The notes under the pieces: generated by a model
The model's database searches: none
Seen by the model: only the letters and a program-made list of their open reading frames with translations
What the model was told of the DNA's origin: nothing
Made by a program: the position numbers and the translations under genes
Assembly (NCBI GenBank): GCA_013433145.1
Contig: CM024187.1
Span: 9,327,326-9,391,325 of the forward strand
From: Ascaris suum
Taxonomy: Eukaryota; Nematoda; Chromadorea; Rhabditida; Ascarididae
Direction: 5' to 3'
Length of the DNA: 64,000 nucleotides
In this document: positions 48,070 to 62,000 of the stretch, piece by piece
Numbering within the stretch: the first letter of the stretch is position 1
How the letters are laid out: each line of letters starts with the position of its first letter

Positions 48070-50933
48070 ACCCTCTCCCTCCCAGTGTACATCAACTATT
48101 TCCAACCTGAGGAATTTCTGGAAATCGCTTGGGACAATTCGTTTAGAAGCGATAAGAACATTTGTACAGGCGGGCTACTTAAATATATTTGGCGTATATA
48201 TACCGGTTTTTAATGCATCTGCGAGCAACACTGCTTCAAAATTCCAGAACAGAACTCAACGCACATTCTAAGCGAGGGAAATATTGCCAGACATTTCCAA
48301 TTAGATTACATCGATTGCAACACTCAGTTAATGTGTTCTATAAAAGAGATGAGTACACGTCTTTCTTCGAATCAGGATAAAGTTGCTCATACCTGACGTA
48401 CCGGTGACATTTAGCACAGAAATCATTTTTTGCGCTTAGCGTATGAGAATTTCATGTTATTCATTTGCAGAATGCTCGCTCCTGATTCAGTTATTCCTTC
48501 GATAGCATATACATACAGCAACCAACTAGCAAGGTATACAGGGATTGAAGTGGCAATATAATCCTATCGTTAGAAGTTAGCACACTCCTAATTCGGGAAT
48601 TATTCTTTTTGAAATGCGGCTGAACAATAAAGTAAATGAAGAAATCATGTCGATATACTATAAGCTCGTTAGCAGAATCCAGTGATCTGAGGAAGTTCTT
48701 CGAAGAGAAAAACATAAGGGGATGGCCTTCCAAAATATGAAAGAACCATTGATCGTTCGGCAGATTTCAACAACAAAAATATACTTTCCGCGTAGAATCA
48801 TCTATAATAATCAATATAATCCTTCAATTTCGTGTGGATACAACGAAATTATTTGGACACGAATCACTGAAACGCATTTGTAACGAAGAGAACACCAAAC
48901 GAAATACGATTAAACGACGGACCGTTGACCGTCGCCAAATTCACACAGGCTCCTACTAGAGTGATTATTGTACAGCATTTACTTCACTGGCTAATTTTAC
49001 CAGCTGCCTCACCGAGCAACACAAATATACACTGAATCCAGTTACAGAAAAAGAACTCACGAATTTGATAGGAGTATTGTAAAAATGTGCGATGTTTCCT
49101 ATGAGCTCCACAACATCCAAAACAATTACTTCCTAAAGCATTGAACGGATCCAGTAAAGCCATGGAATTATGTAGATAAGCACTGCAAAGGTAGTGGCCA
49201 ACTCGGCGATAACCGCTGCAATTCAAATCTCTTCACACAGATAGGCTTCAACAAAAAGAATTTATCACTGTAAAAGAGAAACTCTCGCAACGCAGTATAA
49301 CTGATATCAACGCTTCACAAAGAAACAACGCACAACAACAAAGAAAAACAGCTTCAGCAGCATTATTCCTACACCTACATCACTCCTACTTCACCTACCC
49401 AGTGTGCACATTTTCCGTATTATATATATACTGAAAATGACAGAACCTATTCGAAATTTCACGCTTCCAGTCCTGTGTGTAATTGTGGCAGTCTCGAAAC
49501 GCCAAAAAAAAAAAAAAAAAAGACTCCGAAGAATGGAATTAACGCTTATAGATGTTCAAAAGCAAGCACAATCTACATCGCTGAATAAAACTCACAGCTG
49601 CAGGGACATTCATTAAAAAATAAGTGGAGCGAAAACAACCACAATATACAAAGAGCATCAAACCTCACACACAAGGCAAAAAAAAGAGGAAAACAAAAAT
49701 CCACCAGATCGCGTAAATTCGACGGCCGCTCCCTTTTGTCGATAAAAATGGTGAAATATTGTGCTGTTGTCAAGAATGCCGAAATCAAAATAAATGAAAA
49801 GCTTGCAACACCAAACAACACCTACTTAATGTTAGTTTATGTTGCGATTTGCTCGAATCATCAAACACTTTGATACTGCAGATAACAACACGTGAGATAA
49901 AACGACATTGGGGTTGGTGATGGGAATGCGGGAAAGGCAACTATGCCTGCCACCTACTTGTGATGATTTAGAAATCGTTTACTTCACGGCACACATTTCT
50001 GAAAAGAAACGTGAAAGAAAACCACTTGAAGGGAACTGAAACCACGACATATAGACAGTAATGCAGCATCATCATCACACAGTAAAGATAACACCTAAAA
50101 TAAGTTGACTTAATGGGTTATCGATTAAGCGCGCGAAAACGAAGGTTGATAACTCTGGAAATGACTAGAGCCGATAAGCTGCAGCGAAATTCACGAAAGA
50201 GTGGTGCCGCAGAAAACGTTTTGATATGATGCATTGGGAGACCCTTTTGTAGCAGTGGACTGCGCGCTCTAAAATGCATCACGAAACAACCATCTGAACG
50301 CACGCCTCCAATGGATCATCACCACCCGCGCCCTTTGCCGCAGACTCCTCGTGCACACGAATTTTCAGTGTGCCACTCATCGGCCCTAGCACACACTTAT
50401 GAAAATAAAAAGCACAATCCAAAAGAAGTGCCCTCAGATAAATGTCAATGAGATCTCGACGCTCCCGCATACAAGATGATGGAACGATAACGAAATGTGT
50501 TCATCACCAGAGCGGAAAGTCTTCTACTTACTGGTTACACCACAAAACTATCCCCTTTTGGCATTTGCGCTACGATTAACATCATCCCCTCAGTTTCTTT
50601 AAGGTCGATGGTGTCATAACTCTAAAATACATTGCTCCTACATTTTCCAACCGTCCCCCTCTCCTCCTCTCGAAAAAACCAATTTTCCGCTCTGGTCACA
50701 TTACTCACTCGAACCTAACAAAATATTTGCAGATCCCACTTTAAACGGTAATTTTGCTTGCGAATAAACCCAACGCCGAAGAGCATTGCCAGTTACAACA
50801 AACGTTCCTTTCATTTTTGACACCTATACGACAGGCAGCATCACCTACGCTAATCACAACACACCCATCGGGCAATCGCTGAACGAGTTGTTTATAACGA
50901 ATGAAGATGACATCTAGAGAAGGTGATGACACC
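48070..50933. other. No supported gene
   Basis: A-rich plus strand downstream of the minus-strand gene that ends at 50934. No splice-consistent exon seen. A run of about 18 A lies near 49503-49520. Part of this should be the 3' UTR of the 50934-62798 gene, but I found no clear TTTATT (reverse AATAAA) close to its stop. Confidence 0.4.
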
Positions 50934-53900
50934 TCATTTGCCGTTATCTTCTTCGTCAGAGACAATCAGAAAAATATTACTGTCCTCTTGGTGGTCCCGA
51001 GACTCGGGCAAGTCTGAAAACAACATCCATACAAACGATTACCTTGACGCATCGTTATATTACTCCATTAACGGAACTAATCACATCTGCTAGTGTTTAA
51101 AACTCATCGACTGCTGCTCACATCTGAGCATGACCTCAATAACATAACAATTTCATTGCAAATTGCAAACAGTAATGCAGATATAGCCTGAAATTAAAAA
51201 GGCCAGATGTTTCCACCATCTCATACAAACAAACCACCTAAAACTCGCATTTCCCCACTACAAACAGTTTCTTGATCCGGATGTGAATGCGTCCTTTGAA
51301 ATGCTACCAAGATCTGCTCAAAATATTGCCTGCCCCTTCAACCAAGCAAACATTTTGCTAAGGTGCTTATTAAAGCGTAGTATTCTGTCGGATATCCAAG
51401 CACAGCGCACGACACGGTTTTTCTCGCGAAAAAATTGCGTAACTTATGTGCTATTTTCTCGCGTAGAATCAATGCAGCCTTGGAAACGGCGATACACTGA
51501 AATACAAAGGACTGATGTAGGAGACCGAACGTTTTGCTGAAGGACCCGTTAGAAGCAATTTTTTTAAGGTGAGTAATGATTTGAACAACGGATGCTGAGG
51601 GCAGGGACGGGGAATCGGTGAGCGAAAAACGAAGGAAGAGAAATGCAAAAATTATAGACCGAAAATCTCATAAGCTTCATGGAGTGCAGAGTGCTTCTCC
51701 AGAGCTTTCATGCCAAAGGCTGGTCGTAAAGCAACGGGCATGCACCACTTTACTGGCACGAAAAATTTAATTGGATGCTTGAGTGCAAAGAAAGAACAAG
51801 TAAAGATTTACCGTTCTCGTCAGGTATGATCGCGACCATATCACTTATTTGCCTTCGCTGGTGCTGAGACGCCTGCGGTTGTTGCTGTGTTCGGTTGCTG
51901 AATCGGCCTTGAGCAATACTCGGTCCTCCGAAGCCACGAAAATTTCCGCTACCCATGCCCCTCGTAAGAGACGCTGCAGAAAGGTTGACTGTCGGGAGTT
52001 TATTTGTGCCATCTACAGGTGGCGGACCACCCACGTTCGGTGGCGGACCCGATATCGGAGGACCAAGACCAGGAGGCGGCACAGACATTCGCGGTGGCGG
52101 ACCAGCCGAGCCTGACGCGACCACTGGTCCAAAACCACTGCCACGAGTGTACGCACTGGCAAGCAGCTCAGTGACCACCTCAACTGGCGTCTGTCCACTC
52201 GTTGCCGAGCGACTGACGATTGCAGACATCATCTGGTGAACATTTTGTGGATTTCCTAAATTGACAGGTGGACGAACATTCGGCGGAGGACACGTCATGT
52301 TCGGCGGAGGACAGCTCAGATTCGGCGGGCCACTCATTGGTGGCATGGCCATACTCATCGATGGCGGAGGTGCGCTACCAATACTTGGTGTTAGGCCAAG
52401 CATCATGTTGGTTGGAAGTCCATGAGGAATAGGAGGTGCCCGTGGAACAGTTGGTGGAGGCAAAGCAGTGATGGGCACAAATGGTGGTCCTGAATATGCC
52501 GGTGGTACAGCCGGATCAACCCTGAGTGGCGGTAAAGGGAAAGTGGGCGGTGGAACGGATAGATTCACGCGAGGTAAGTTCGCTGGTAGCGCAACGGACG
52601 CTGACGATGAATCTGAATCAACAACAGTCGAATTCGCACTGGCGCTTGCTGTTAAAGATGAAGACGATGCATCTGAATGCGTACTGGGTTTGGGCAATGA
52701 TATGATACTCGTGTTTGCGCTGGTGCATACTAGAGATTCCGAAGTGGAAGAAAGCGACGGTGGGGTGGCATTGAAAAGTCGGGAGGTGGAACACTGCCAG
52801 ATACAGGCGTTACAATGGGCGGCGGTGGCTGACTGAGATTTGGTAAAGACGAAGACGAGGGTGCTGTTTCTCCAGGAGGTGGTCGACCGAACGGAGATGT
52901 GCTGCCAACGGGGGTTCCATATCTAGGCGGATGGTGGCCAGGCGCCGCTGTTGTAGGTGGCGGCATTCTCATAAAAGGTGGCAGCGTAGCGTTGGTATTC
53001 GTCGAGGACATCGGTGCCGCCATACCATAAGCCGTGGACTGAAAAAAAATACCTAAGAATACGCTAATGAAATCCATAATTTGCATATAAACACGTCATG
53101 CACCATTCTGGATGCGTTATTATTGAATAAGGCTATTAAAAAAAACGTGAACCCATCAAGACGAAGTTTCTATCAACTGCACAAACCTGCTCCTAACAAA
53201 ACCTCTGCCATCAATCGAAGTTATGTTTCTGAGCTGAATGAATATTAATGGCATGGTATTTCCAAGTGCAACAGGTGCAGAGTAATACTGCTAGTCCGAT
53301 TTACCTGTAGTTACCGGTCGGATATAACGGCACAACACAACGACTGCAATTGATATTCTGCGCTTTAAATCCCATCCCTCTCCTAATCAAGAATCACATA
53401 ACTGAGATAAGCTCGTATTTTCGAGGCTAATGCTGTCATAAGCGCGTACTGCTCTACAGCAACGATGCATTGCGCAAACAAACTTGACAACGATGAGGTA
53501 TCAGGAAAAAATAAGTTAGAGAACATGAAGCTATTCTCACACAGAAGCATCAAGACATCGTATAGAACTTCAATGACATATGCAAACTAAAATTCACCAC
53601 GGTGAGTGGTGCCATCATTGCTGTTGTATGGCACAGTTAGTCACCGGCAAAGGCAGCGCATACATGCCTGACCAAATGTTAATGAAAATTTCTAGCAAAG
53701 TTCGGATAAACACGCCCACATTTCTTGAGAAACACAATCTCTATGATAAAAATATACACCTCCACTCTATAACGGCATGAAAAATGGGATATCCATGGGG
53801 CTCTCATTCGAAGGGATGCAGTATTCACAAGCATTACAGTTAGGATGCAAACAAGAGCTAAACTACTGTCGTGACTACGAGAAGCATGAAACAGGACCTC

Positions 53901-56900
53901 GCAAAGGGGTAGCAATGGCGATGAGTTACTGAAATACTTGCCGATTGAGGAGAGAGGGAGCGACTGGGAATGATGGTGCCACTGATGAAGAGGGTTGTGA
54001 CACTGGAGGTCCGAACTCTTGGGGATCTGCGTAGAAGGCCCATTCACTCCACTAAACGTGATTGGAGGCTGCTGATGTGCACTAAGTGGTGCACCCGATG
54101 CCGCTACTCCTGCAAAACACGGATTTACTCTAGCACATACTTCCCAATGAAAATGAGCAACCTCACAGATACTCAGGAAAAAAGATGGAGAAACACAGAA
54201 AAAAATCAAGGTGGAAAGAAGAAAAAGATTTCGATGATGAGACGCCGCAACGCCGCATTCAGTTATCAAGTTCTCTCTCCACACCAGCTGCCCGAGTCTG
54301 CAATACGAACGACCTATACCGCGCTCTCATGCTGCCCTCTCGGCATCACACAATCGGGCGAGTGATGCCATGGTGCCCCTAAAGTGCAGCAAACCTGTTA
54401 TTGTAGCAGATGGAATACAAGGCACATCAGTGTCCAACATAAGCAGAACATTAGATCACCTTTGAGAAGTCAAGGCTAGGATGCCACTATATAAAAGTTT
54501 GTAGAAACAACGAGGACACATAGCCGCTCTTTTGTTGCACATCTCACTCAAATGAACTCTCCGAGTGCTTAGGTGTAATTTCAATGAGTTGCAAACAATC
54601 AACATCGATCATATATGACATTAGTGCACACGCGGAGATCAACTGAAAAACAATGTCTTCCTCGCAGGATGGCGCGAGCTCAGAACGTATTAGTCGACTC
54701 TACCATATCCGTGTCTCTGCTTAGAAGTGTATTTTTTGGCTTCCTATCGCTTCGCGCACTGCAGAGACTGTAGTCTTGAAACGACTATGTGGCCCCTTAC
54801 CCCGAATTTAATCGCAATGTAGCACTTCCCCGCGGAATTACTAATTACTGAAGGCATCATAAAAAATCCACAAGCCAACCTTGTTTTGAAACTAATGAGG
54901 TGTCCATCAAAGCGCAAGTTTCTTTTACAGAGCATCTGTAAGCAAACTTGTCCTATAAGCATAAGTCAGGAAGACCTTCGTGCCGCAAAATAAAGCCACG
55001 TAGCAAAAAAATCTGATACATTGCAATAATTTTAACTGTTGTGAGATTTTGCGTCCGCGAATGATGTGGGCATATGATGGGTGCTCTGGCCTAAAATTCA
55101 GATTCAATGAAAACAACAAAGATGCACCTGATCCGACACACATACGAAAAATAGCATCTTCAATTAAGGAATCCCTGTGGAAGCACCTGCAGCACCCAGG
55201 GGAAGGCATGTGAAGTCATCCCCTTCATGAGAAAAAACAGACTAACATCTCTTTACTAATAAACACTCGTGAAATCCTGCTAAAAGTCGGTAAGGACCAC
55301 AGCGTGCACACTTCTGCGATGGCTCTCCTCATTCCCAGTATGCTGCTTCCAAACGCTTTTCACTTAGATCAACGGCCTAAACCAGCACGAAAGTCTCGTA
55401 ATAGTTGCTCTTCGCCCTTGACTTACTCCGTGAAGATAAAAAAGTAAGCGACCATATCTCAAGGCCTGTTGAAGATTACAACCCTACGACCGAAGACAAT
55501 CGTATGCTTCCACAAGTCCCACGAACGGTCAGATGCACGGTTTTGTGCAGCATGCTTCATCAAGAGTGCAGTGCATAAGATCCAGACCTAATTGAATGAC
55601 AAACAAGTTGCAGCCATTGAAAGAATTTGTTGCGAGTATCTAAGGACAAAGAGCTGGTATATAAGTCGCACGGCCCACCTGACGGTGCAGGTCCGCTTGA
55701 ACCATTGGAAACCGCGCTCATAACAGAAACCGGGACTGCAACGCCCGGTTGTGGTGGACCAAAAACTGACGGCATTGCCGGGGCCGGACCAGAGGCAGCA
55801 ACACAAACACCGCCGTTCACTTGTGCCAACAAAGAAGCCCCTGAATCAAATCTCTATTTTATAGCATATACAGAATAATCAGCGGAAGTACAATCTTCCA
55901 AGGTACGTTTGTCTTAGTAAAAGAAATCCATGAGGAAAAAAGGATTCTATAAACAAACAGACTTAGCTGTGCAAATTAATAAAAAGAATCAAGGCTGGTT
56001 TTCATCAGGTCTTGCTAGATAAAAGCTTACCGCACATTTTCAGAAATGCACAAACATGTATCGCTGTCTGATCACATGCTTTTAGTAAATGAACGCCTTT
56101 TTTCCAATACGAGCAAGAAATGCACCCATGTAAGCAAGCACATAGGAAATAGAGGTTCATGAACGCGGAAGAACCAAAAAATCGTGCACGTCAAGCAAAC
56201 ATTCTAGCCATTCAATTATACGCCCACTATCCACCTCTCAGCAGAAAGCCTCAAGGCTCAGTGAAGACGATGTATGGTTTCCCATGGCTGTGGTGACTTG
56301 GTTTTGCCCCACACTTGTTGACTACAAACGAGAACGAAAAGTGATACTTGTATAAAACAAAAAGATTGTCATTCACTGAGCGTTGGCACATTTCAATACG
56401 CTCTTTCATAAATAAGGCAGATTTCGACGCGGTAGATCAACACCTAAACAGATCTCCTGGAATCGCAAGTGATCGAGATTCTAACACTACAGTGATAACC
56501 GACCACACAAAACAACTGCAAGAATTGAACAAGCTTTCCCACTGTCTAAGACGGTTGGCATTACCAATACCTCTCGATGGTGGACAAAAGCAAAACGTTC
56601 TTTCTATGAGTTCGCCTAAACGTAAAATTCAGAGATGAATAAAACGATAAACAGCAACCAGTGGCCGCAGGAGGCGGTTCGTTTTGGAATGCTGGATGTA
56701 AAGATGGTAGCGGTGGCAAGTCAACTCTCAGATGCGACGGAAGAGACTTGGCCAAACGTTCAACATCATCCCTCGCACTTCTGAACATTTCTTGCAGAGT
56801 CCTGCAATTTCAATACGCTTACACATGACAATTTCGAACAGCAAGCTGTTAATATCAAGACATTTTAATCACCGACTTGACCCATTTTCAGTCAGCAAGC

Positions 56901-58979
56901 TGTTAAACAACGATAGACAGCAGACAACAACAACAACAACAGAAACGCTTGTATAAGTGAACAGTAATAAATCAGCCTGTAAATAAAGTAGTTAATAGAC
57001 TAAAGAAAAATGTCAGCCTCCATGACGGCTGATGACTCATGGTGCTGATTCCTCTTTACCCTACTTTCGAAACTTCGACCCCCCCCCCCCCCCTAAATAC
57101 GGCAATTTTTATTTCATCACTTCCAAAAGCTGCAAATGAGTACAGCAACTTTAGATTAATTTCAAACAGGCATCAGATGCTTCATAGGCCATCGAAGAAG
57201 TCAGACATGATATGCAACGTTATGCCCATCAGTTGAAAGCATTCAAATGTGTATGAAAGTTGACAGCGATTAACACATCAACGCTGATGTGATAAAAAGT
57301 TCAACAAGAAAACTGAAGACGATCATAGCAACAATGCAATCTGAGCAGAGTTATCATTCTTGCGGTCGTAACTGTGGCAATCTCATCCCCAAACAACTGC
57401 CTTTAGTTTCGAATACATTAATGGCACACAAGTATGCATACACAAAGCGCACAGATGTAAATACGAAAGCGCGTTCATAATATAATGTGTAGGACGCTCA
57501 ACATCGAGGCATCGGCATCTTCGAAAACGCAAAAATATTTAAAAGCGCTTCTTGCAACACTTATGCTCTTCGATATATTTTTTGGTGACTACAAAAGTCA
57601 CCAACATAATAATTCCATTTTAAAGATGCGAACAAGTTATTGATAAACAAGACCCACTCGATCTGCGTACGTCTTCCTTTGAAAAGGCGTTCTTGTTCAC
57701 GGCTTAATTCGAGCAACCTTGCGGTAAGCGAGCGAAGATCAGTCTCAGATAGATGAGAAACCTGAAAGCCAGTAAACATTCGGCGGTTTTAAAGCCACTC
57801 ATCACGCCGCCTGCAGAATGCATAATCAAACTATGCCATAGGTTAAGACAATAAAGATTCAATCAAATGCACCTTATGGATTACAAAGCCAAAAAATATC
57901 TCCACGTGCCAGATCAACTAGTCAGCGTTTTTGAGTTTAATGCGACAAATTGTCAACAAAAAAAGATCTTCGAGGGAAAGGAAAAAAATTTTGTCAACGA
58001 ATGTGACGCGGGAATACACAAGCCACCGCCGGCGATTAACTCTGCCTCAACGGGCTGTGGGTTGTTTGCCGAATCAGAGGGATGCCGTTTCCGCCTTGCA
58101 ATGATGACGGATCGTTCGTAGGAAAGCAAGGACTTTCCACAAAGCTACTCTTTTTAAAATGGTAACTAAACAAAGATAATATCACTAAGAAGAAACATTG
58201 AAAGACGTCGATGGAAACAGCAAACTTTTTCTAAGGTAAAGAGATAATAGAAGATAACAATTTAAACGTCTAAAACTATACGTCTCGCAAAAACTACAAA
58301 GTGTGAATGAAAAACTGACTGATCTGAATCATGCGCAATACATTCTTCATACGTATTCAGCATGACATGAGGAAGAATTATACAAGGAACTCAGTTTTGA
58401 AATCCTGCGCTTTAACAGATGATCATAAGCAGATGAGTACTGGAACAAGGCTGCATACAAACGGGAATATTAAAGAAATTGACGACTTTGTTGCGAAGAA
58501 ATCATATGGACCCAATACCCGGCTGACTTCATAACCAACACACATAAACGCACTCTGCAATTCAAATGCAATATGCCAGCGAACACGCACTCGCGAGCAA
58601 AACGAGTACAGTCATCTTGAAATTGTCCAAATAGTTCCCTACAATATTTTAAGTAAGAAGACCAAGCTCGATAACAATGCTCCACAAACGAATAGCACTA
58701 AGCAACAACATCTTTCTTGCAATATTCGACGAAACTCTCAAACTCTCAGCAACTACATCGCCTCGCTTGTGCACTAGGGTTGTAACAGTGATACGACGGC
58801 TGAATTGTAAGCTGACAATCATAGTTTCTATTCATACGCAATAATTGAGATTTAGTCGTCAATTTACGCTGCCGCGCTCCAAAGCACTCAGCTGAAATTT
58901 CAAGACCTCGCTCAAATGCTGCGAAACTCATCGTCGGATCAACAGTTTGCTTGCAGACTTCCAAATCACTATACTATAC

Positions 58980-59065
<86 letters not shown>

Positions 59066-62000
59066 ATAGATAGATAGATATACACACGCATATACACCCT
59101 GAAGAAATGAGTCGATGATGGACGTAATGACATCATCGTCCTCGCGACTGCCAAAAACACCTTGACTGCAATCAAACCCCAAACCTCAATTAGTGCGCTT
59201 TTCCAATGTGCCTGAAAGCTTTTCCCCCAATAGGACTCAAGAGAGAAAGAAGAGAATGGGAAGAGAGGCTCAAAAACGCATGATAACTGCAGGACGCGAA
59301 CTTATCGGATAATAGAGACTGCAGCAGTCAGCATAAATATCGAACTGAATGAGACGAAAATATTGTTAAGCTGACATTAGTCATTGATGAGCGAAGGTTG
59401 GAATGATGCCCTTAAGGAGGGATTTACAAGAAATATTGACAGAAACCTAAAAATCTGCAGCAGTTAGGCAAAGACGCTTAATCAGTTATTAATAGTGGTA
59501 AAATATGAGCAAAGAAGCGGCAGAGGAAAACTCTGCATGAAACAGTTTTGCTCTCGAATGCGTTATCACAGTGCAATTTCAGGTTTCATGCCCAATCAAC
59601 CTTTCTAATCTAGTGAAGACTTTGAAAGTTGACACATCTTCCAGACATCGAAAACCTCGTGCTCTTTATACGCGAGCCCGCGACTAAGCACCAAAAATAC
59701 GATATGACCTAACTGTTGTTACTTATTTTATCTGGAAAAAAACTCAAGTTAAACCTCAGTATCATTGAGACAAGCAATTCGTTCGATACGCTGACGAAGT
59801 GTGCCGGGCTGGTCAACGGGGCGTATAGGGTCAGGAGGTCGTCCACCGGGAGACACTGTATCTCGCAACGGACGCGCTCGATCGACTGTCCGAGCTGCCT
59901 GACGATCCTCAAACAGCAAATCTTCAACCAGAAACACTAAAAAGCGGTTACTTGCAGTAACGTCCTCATGAAAACTGGTGGCTGTTACCCTAACCAGCCA
60001 AGTGTGCTTCACCGGTTGCGGATTCGTTATTCCTCTTTGCTGTTCATGCCAAAATAATCTACCCTTCGACGAACTGTACTCGAATGATGAAAAGCTCCTT
60101 GCCTCATCAACGTGATCCTCCCAACGTCTTTTACGAATTCTACGATCCTCTTCGTTCTCTCTCCGAGGGGGAGTTGAACGACCCGAAGTAGACCTTAAAC
60201 ACGATGGATGAGTCTTTAATTGATTACACTGTATTGCTGTTTTGTTTAAGCAAGCCCTATTTTAAACGAGCACATCCTCACGTAGTTTTTTTTTATTTAG
60301 TTGGAGCGAAAATTAAAACATAAATTTCCGAAACATACATATAACACGTAAAAGCGCATATATGGCAAGAAAGTGAAGCGGATATTTCAGTTCTATCAAA
60401 GCTTTCAATAAAAACACGGAGGCTGTTGATTGGATAACCCATGTGCCGTCATCCCTCTCTCCTCTCCCTTCTGCATCCTCTCTATCACTCTCCCTCCTCC
60501 CCCTTTCATCTCCGGGCTTGTCATAACAACGCTTAATTTCATTACTCTTGCTTTGAATTTCAACGAAGACAAAAGAAAGAGGCTACTGGAACTAGCATCC
60601 TTTCAACTCACGTCTGCCGGTCTTTCTTGTCTCGGTCACGTCGCTCTCGTGAAGGACTGAAATAAACCAGTGATATTCAAACTTTCAAAACAGAAACAAA
60701 CCTTCGCAGTAATTAATTGAGGCTACATGGAATTCACACCCACAACCATATATTTAAGACATTCAGGAAAATGAAAGTACTCCGTTTGAGGGAAAATGTA
60801 TTTAACTTTAACTCGAGACAAAAAAAGCATGCAAGGTGCAAAAAAAAAGAAAAAATAAACTGCTTAGGGAAGTGTCAACATTTCTGGAACGACTGGACCA
60901 TCAAGCCTATTTCCTTTTTGGGGCCTCTTCAGGTACACAGCAGTGCAAAAAAACAGATGGTTTGCTAGCAATGAAGGAGGTGAAAGTAATATGATCACCT
61001 GCCGACACTGACTTTCGAACGTGGATTGAATTTCATAGTCTTCAATTTTTCGAGAGCGGATTTCTTTGTCGCCTCCTGTTCTTCTTCTACTTTTGGTGGC
61101 GCGGGATTATTGCGATGACGACTTTTCTCCACTGGCTCGTCGTCAACAATTTCACCATCGTCATCAGCCAACTGAAATAAGTGACCAAATTGGCTTCGCA
61201 TATGCAAATGACGTGCAACAATAAACACTTTTATGAAGTTGTTGTTGTGGGTCAATTGCATACGCAGAAACAAAATACATTCTTGGCTAGGCTGCAGAAA
61301 ATGATGCGGCCGAAAAATACGTACCAGTAACGGCAACGATGGGGCTATAACAACTAAAACAACAACTTTCCTAAAAGTTCTCCCATGCAAAACAATTTAT
61401 CAATAACCGGCCGAATCCTTATCGCAGAAAAACGCAAATACAGCATCAACGAGCAAATGCGTGAAATAAATATCAAAAAGATCAACTTACTGCAGCATTC
61501 GAAGCATCGCTCACCTCGCCATCTTCTTGCTCGCCATCGTTCGTCTAAAAACATTACAATAACAAAATGTGAGAAAAACGACAGTTCTACAAAACAAACA
61601 AACAACAAAAATCATTAGACATGGTGCAACTGGCTTCACGGAGAGTTGCACTTTAATCGTACTACCGATCATGCAATTAAACAATCACACTGCATTCTCT
61701 CACAGTCGGATAACATATGCAAAAAAGCTGTACGTAATACTTCAAGTTTCGAATGTGCAAACGTTCGCGACACGAGGCGGCCAGGTCTGGAAGAGGACGT
61801 GTCGCCCTCGTTGGCTTCCGAATGGAGGTCACCCACTTATCTCCTTCTTTATCTTACCAAATTTCATCCCTCTGTATTGTATTGTGGTCATAACATTAAC
61901 CGGAAAGTCAAACGCCGACATGTCACCACTAAACTGAACGCCATTACACAACAATACATAAGCAGCACCTTCAAACACTCCTTCAATTCCAAGGTGAGTG

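Noticed and set aside
47768..48271. Plus-strand ORFs of 131 and 167 codons
   Set aside because: They depend on reading through C20-A10 and C9 low-complexity tracts.
51849..52836. Plus-strand ORFs of 88-122 codons with Gly/Arg-rich products
   Set aside because: Antisense shadows of the long proline-rich minus-strand exon.
53679..54284. Minus-strand ORF of 201 codons
   Set aside because: It overlaps exon 12 of the RS/Pro-rich gene but reads through both of its splice sites and uses the wrong frame at the 3' end.
58928..59182. Minus-strand ORFs with long Tyr/Ile repeats
   Set aside because: Pure product of the TA microsatellite.
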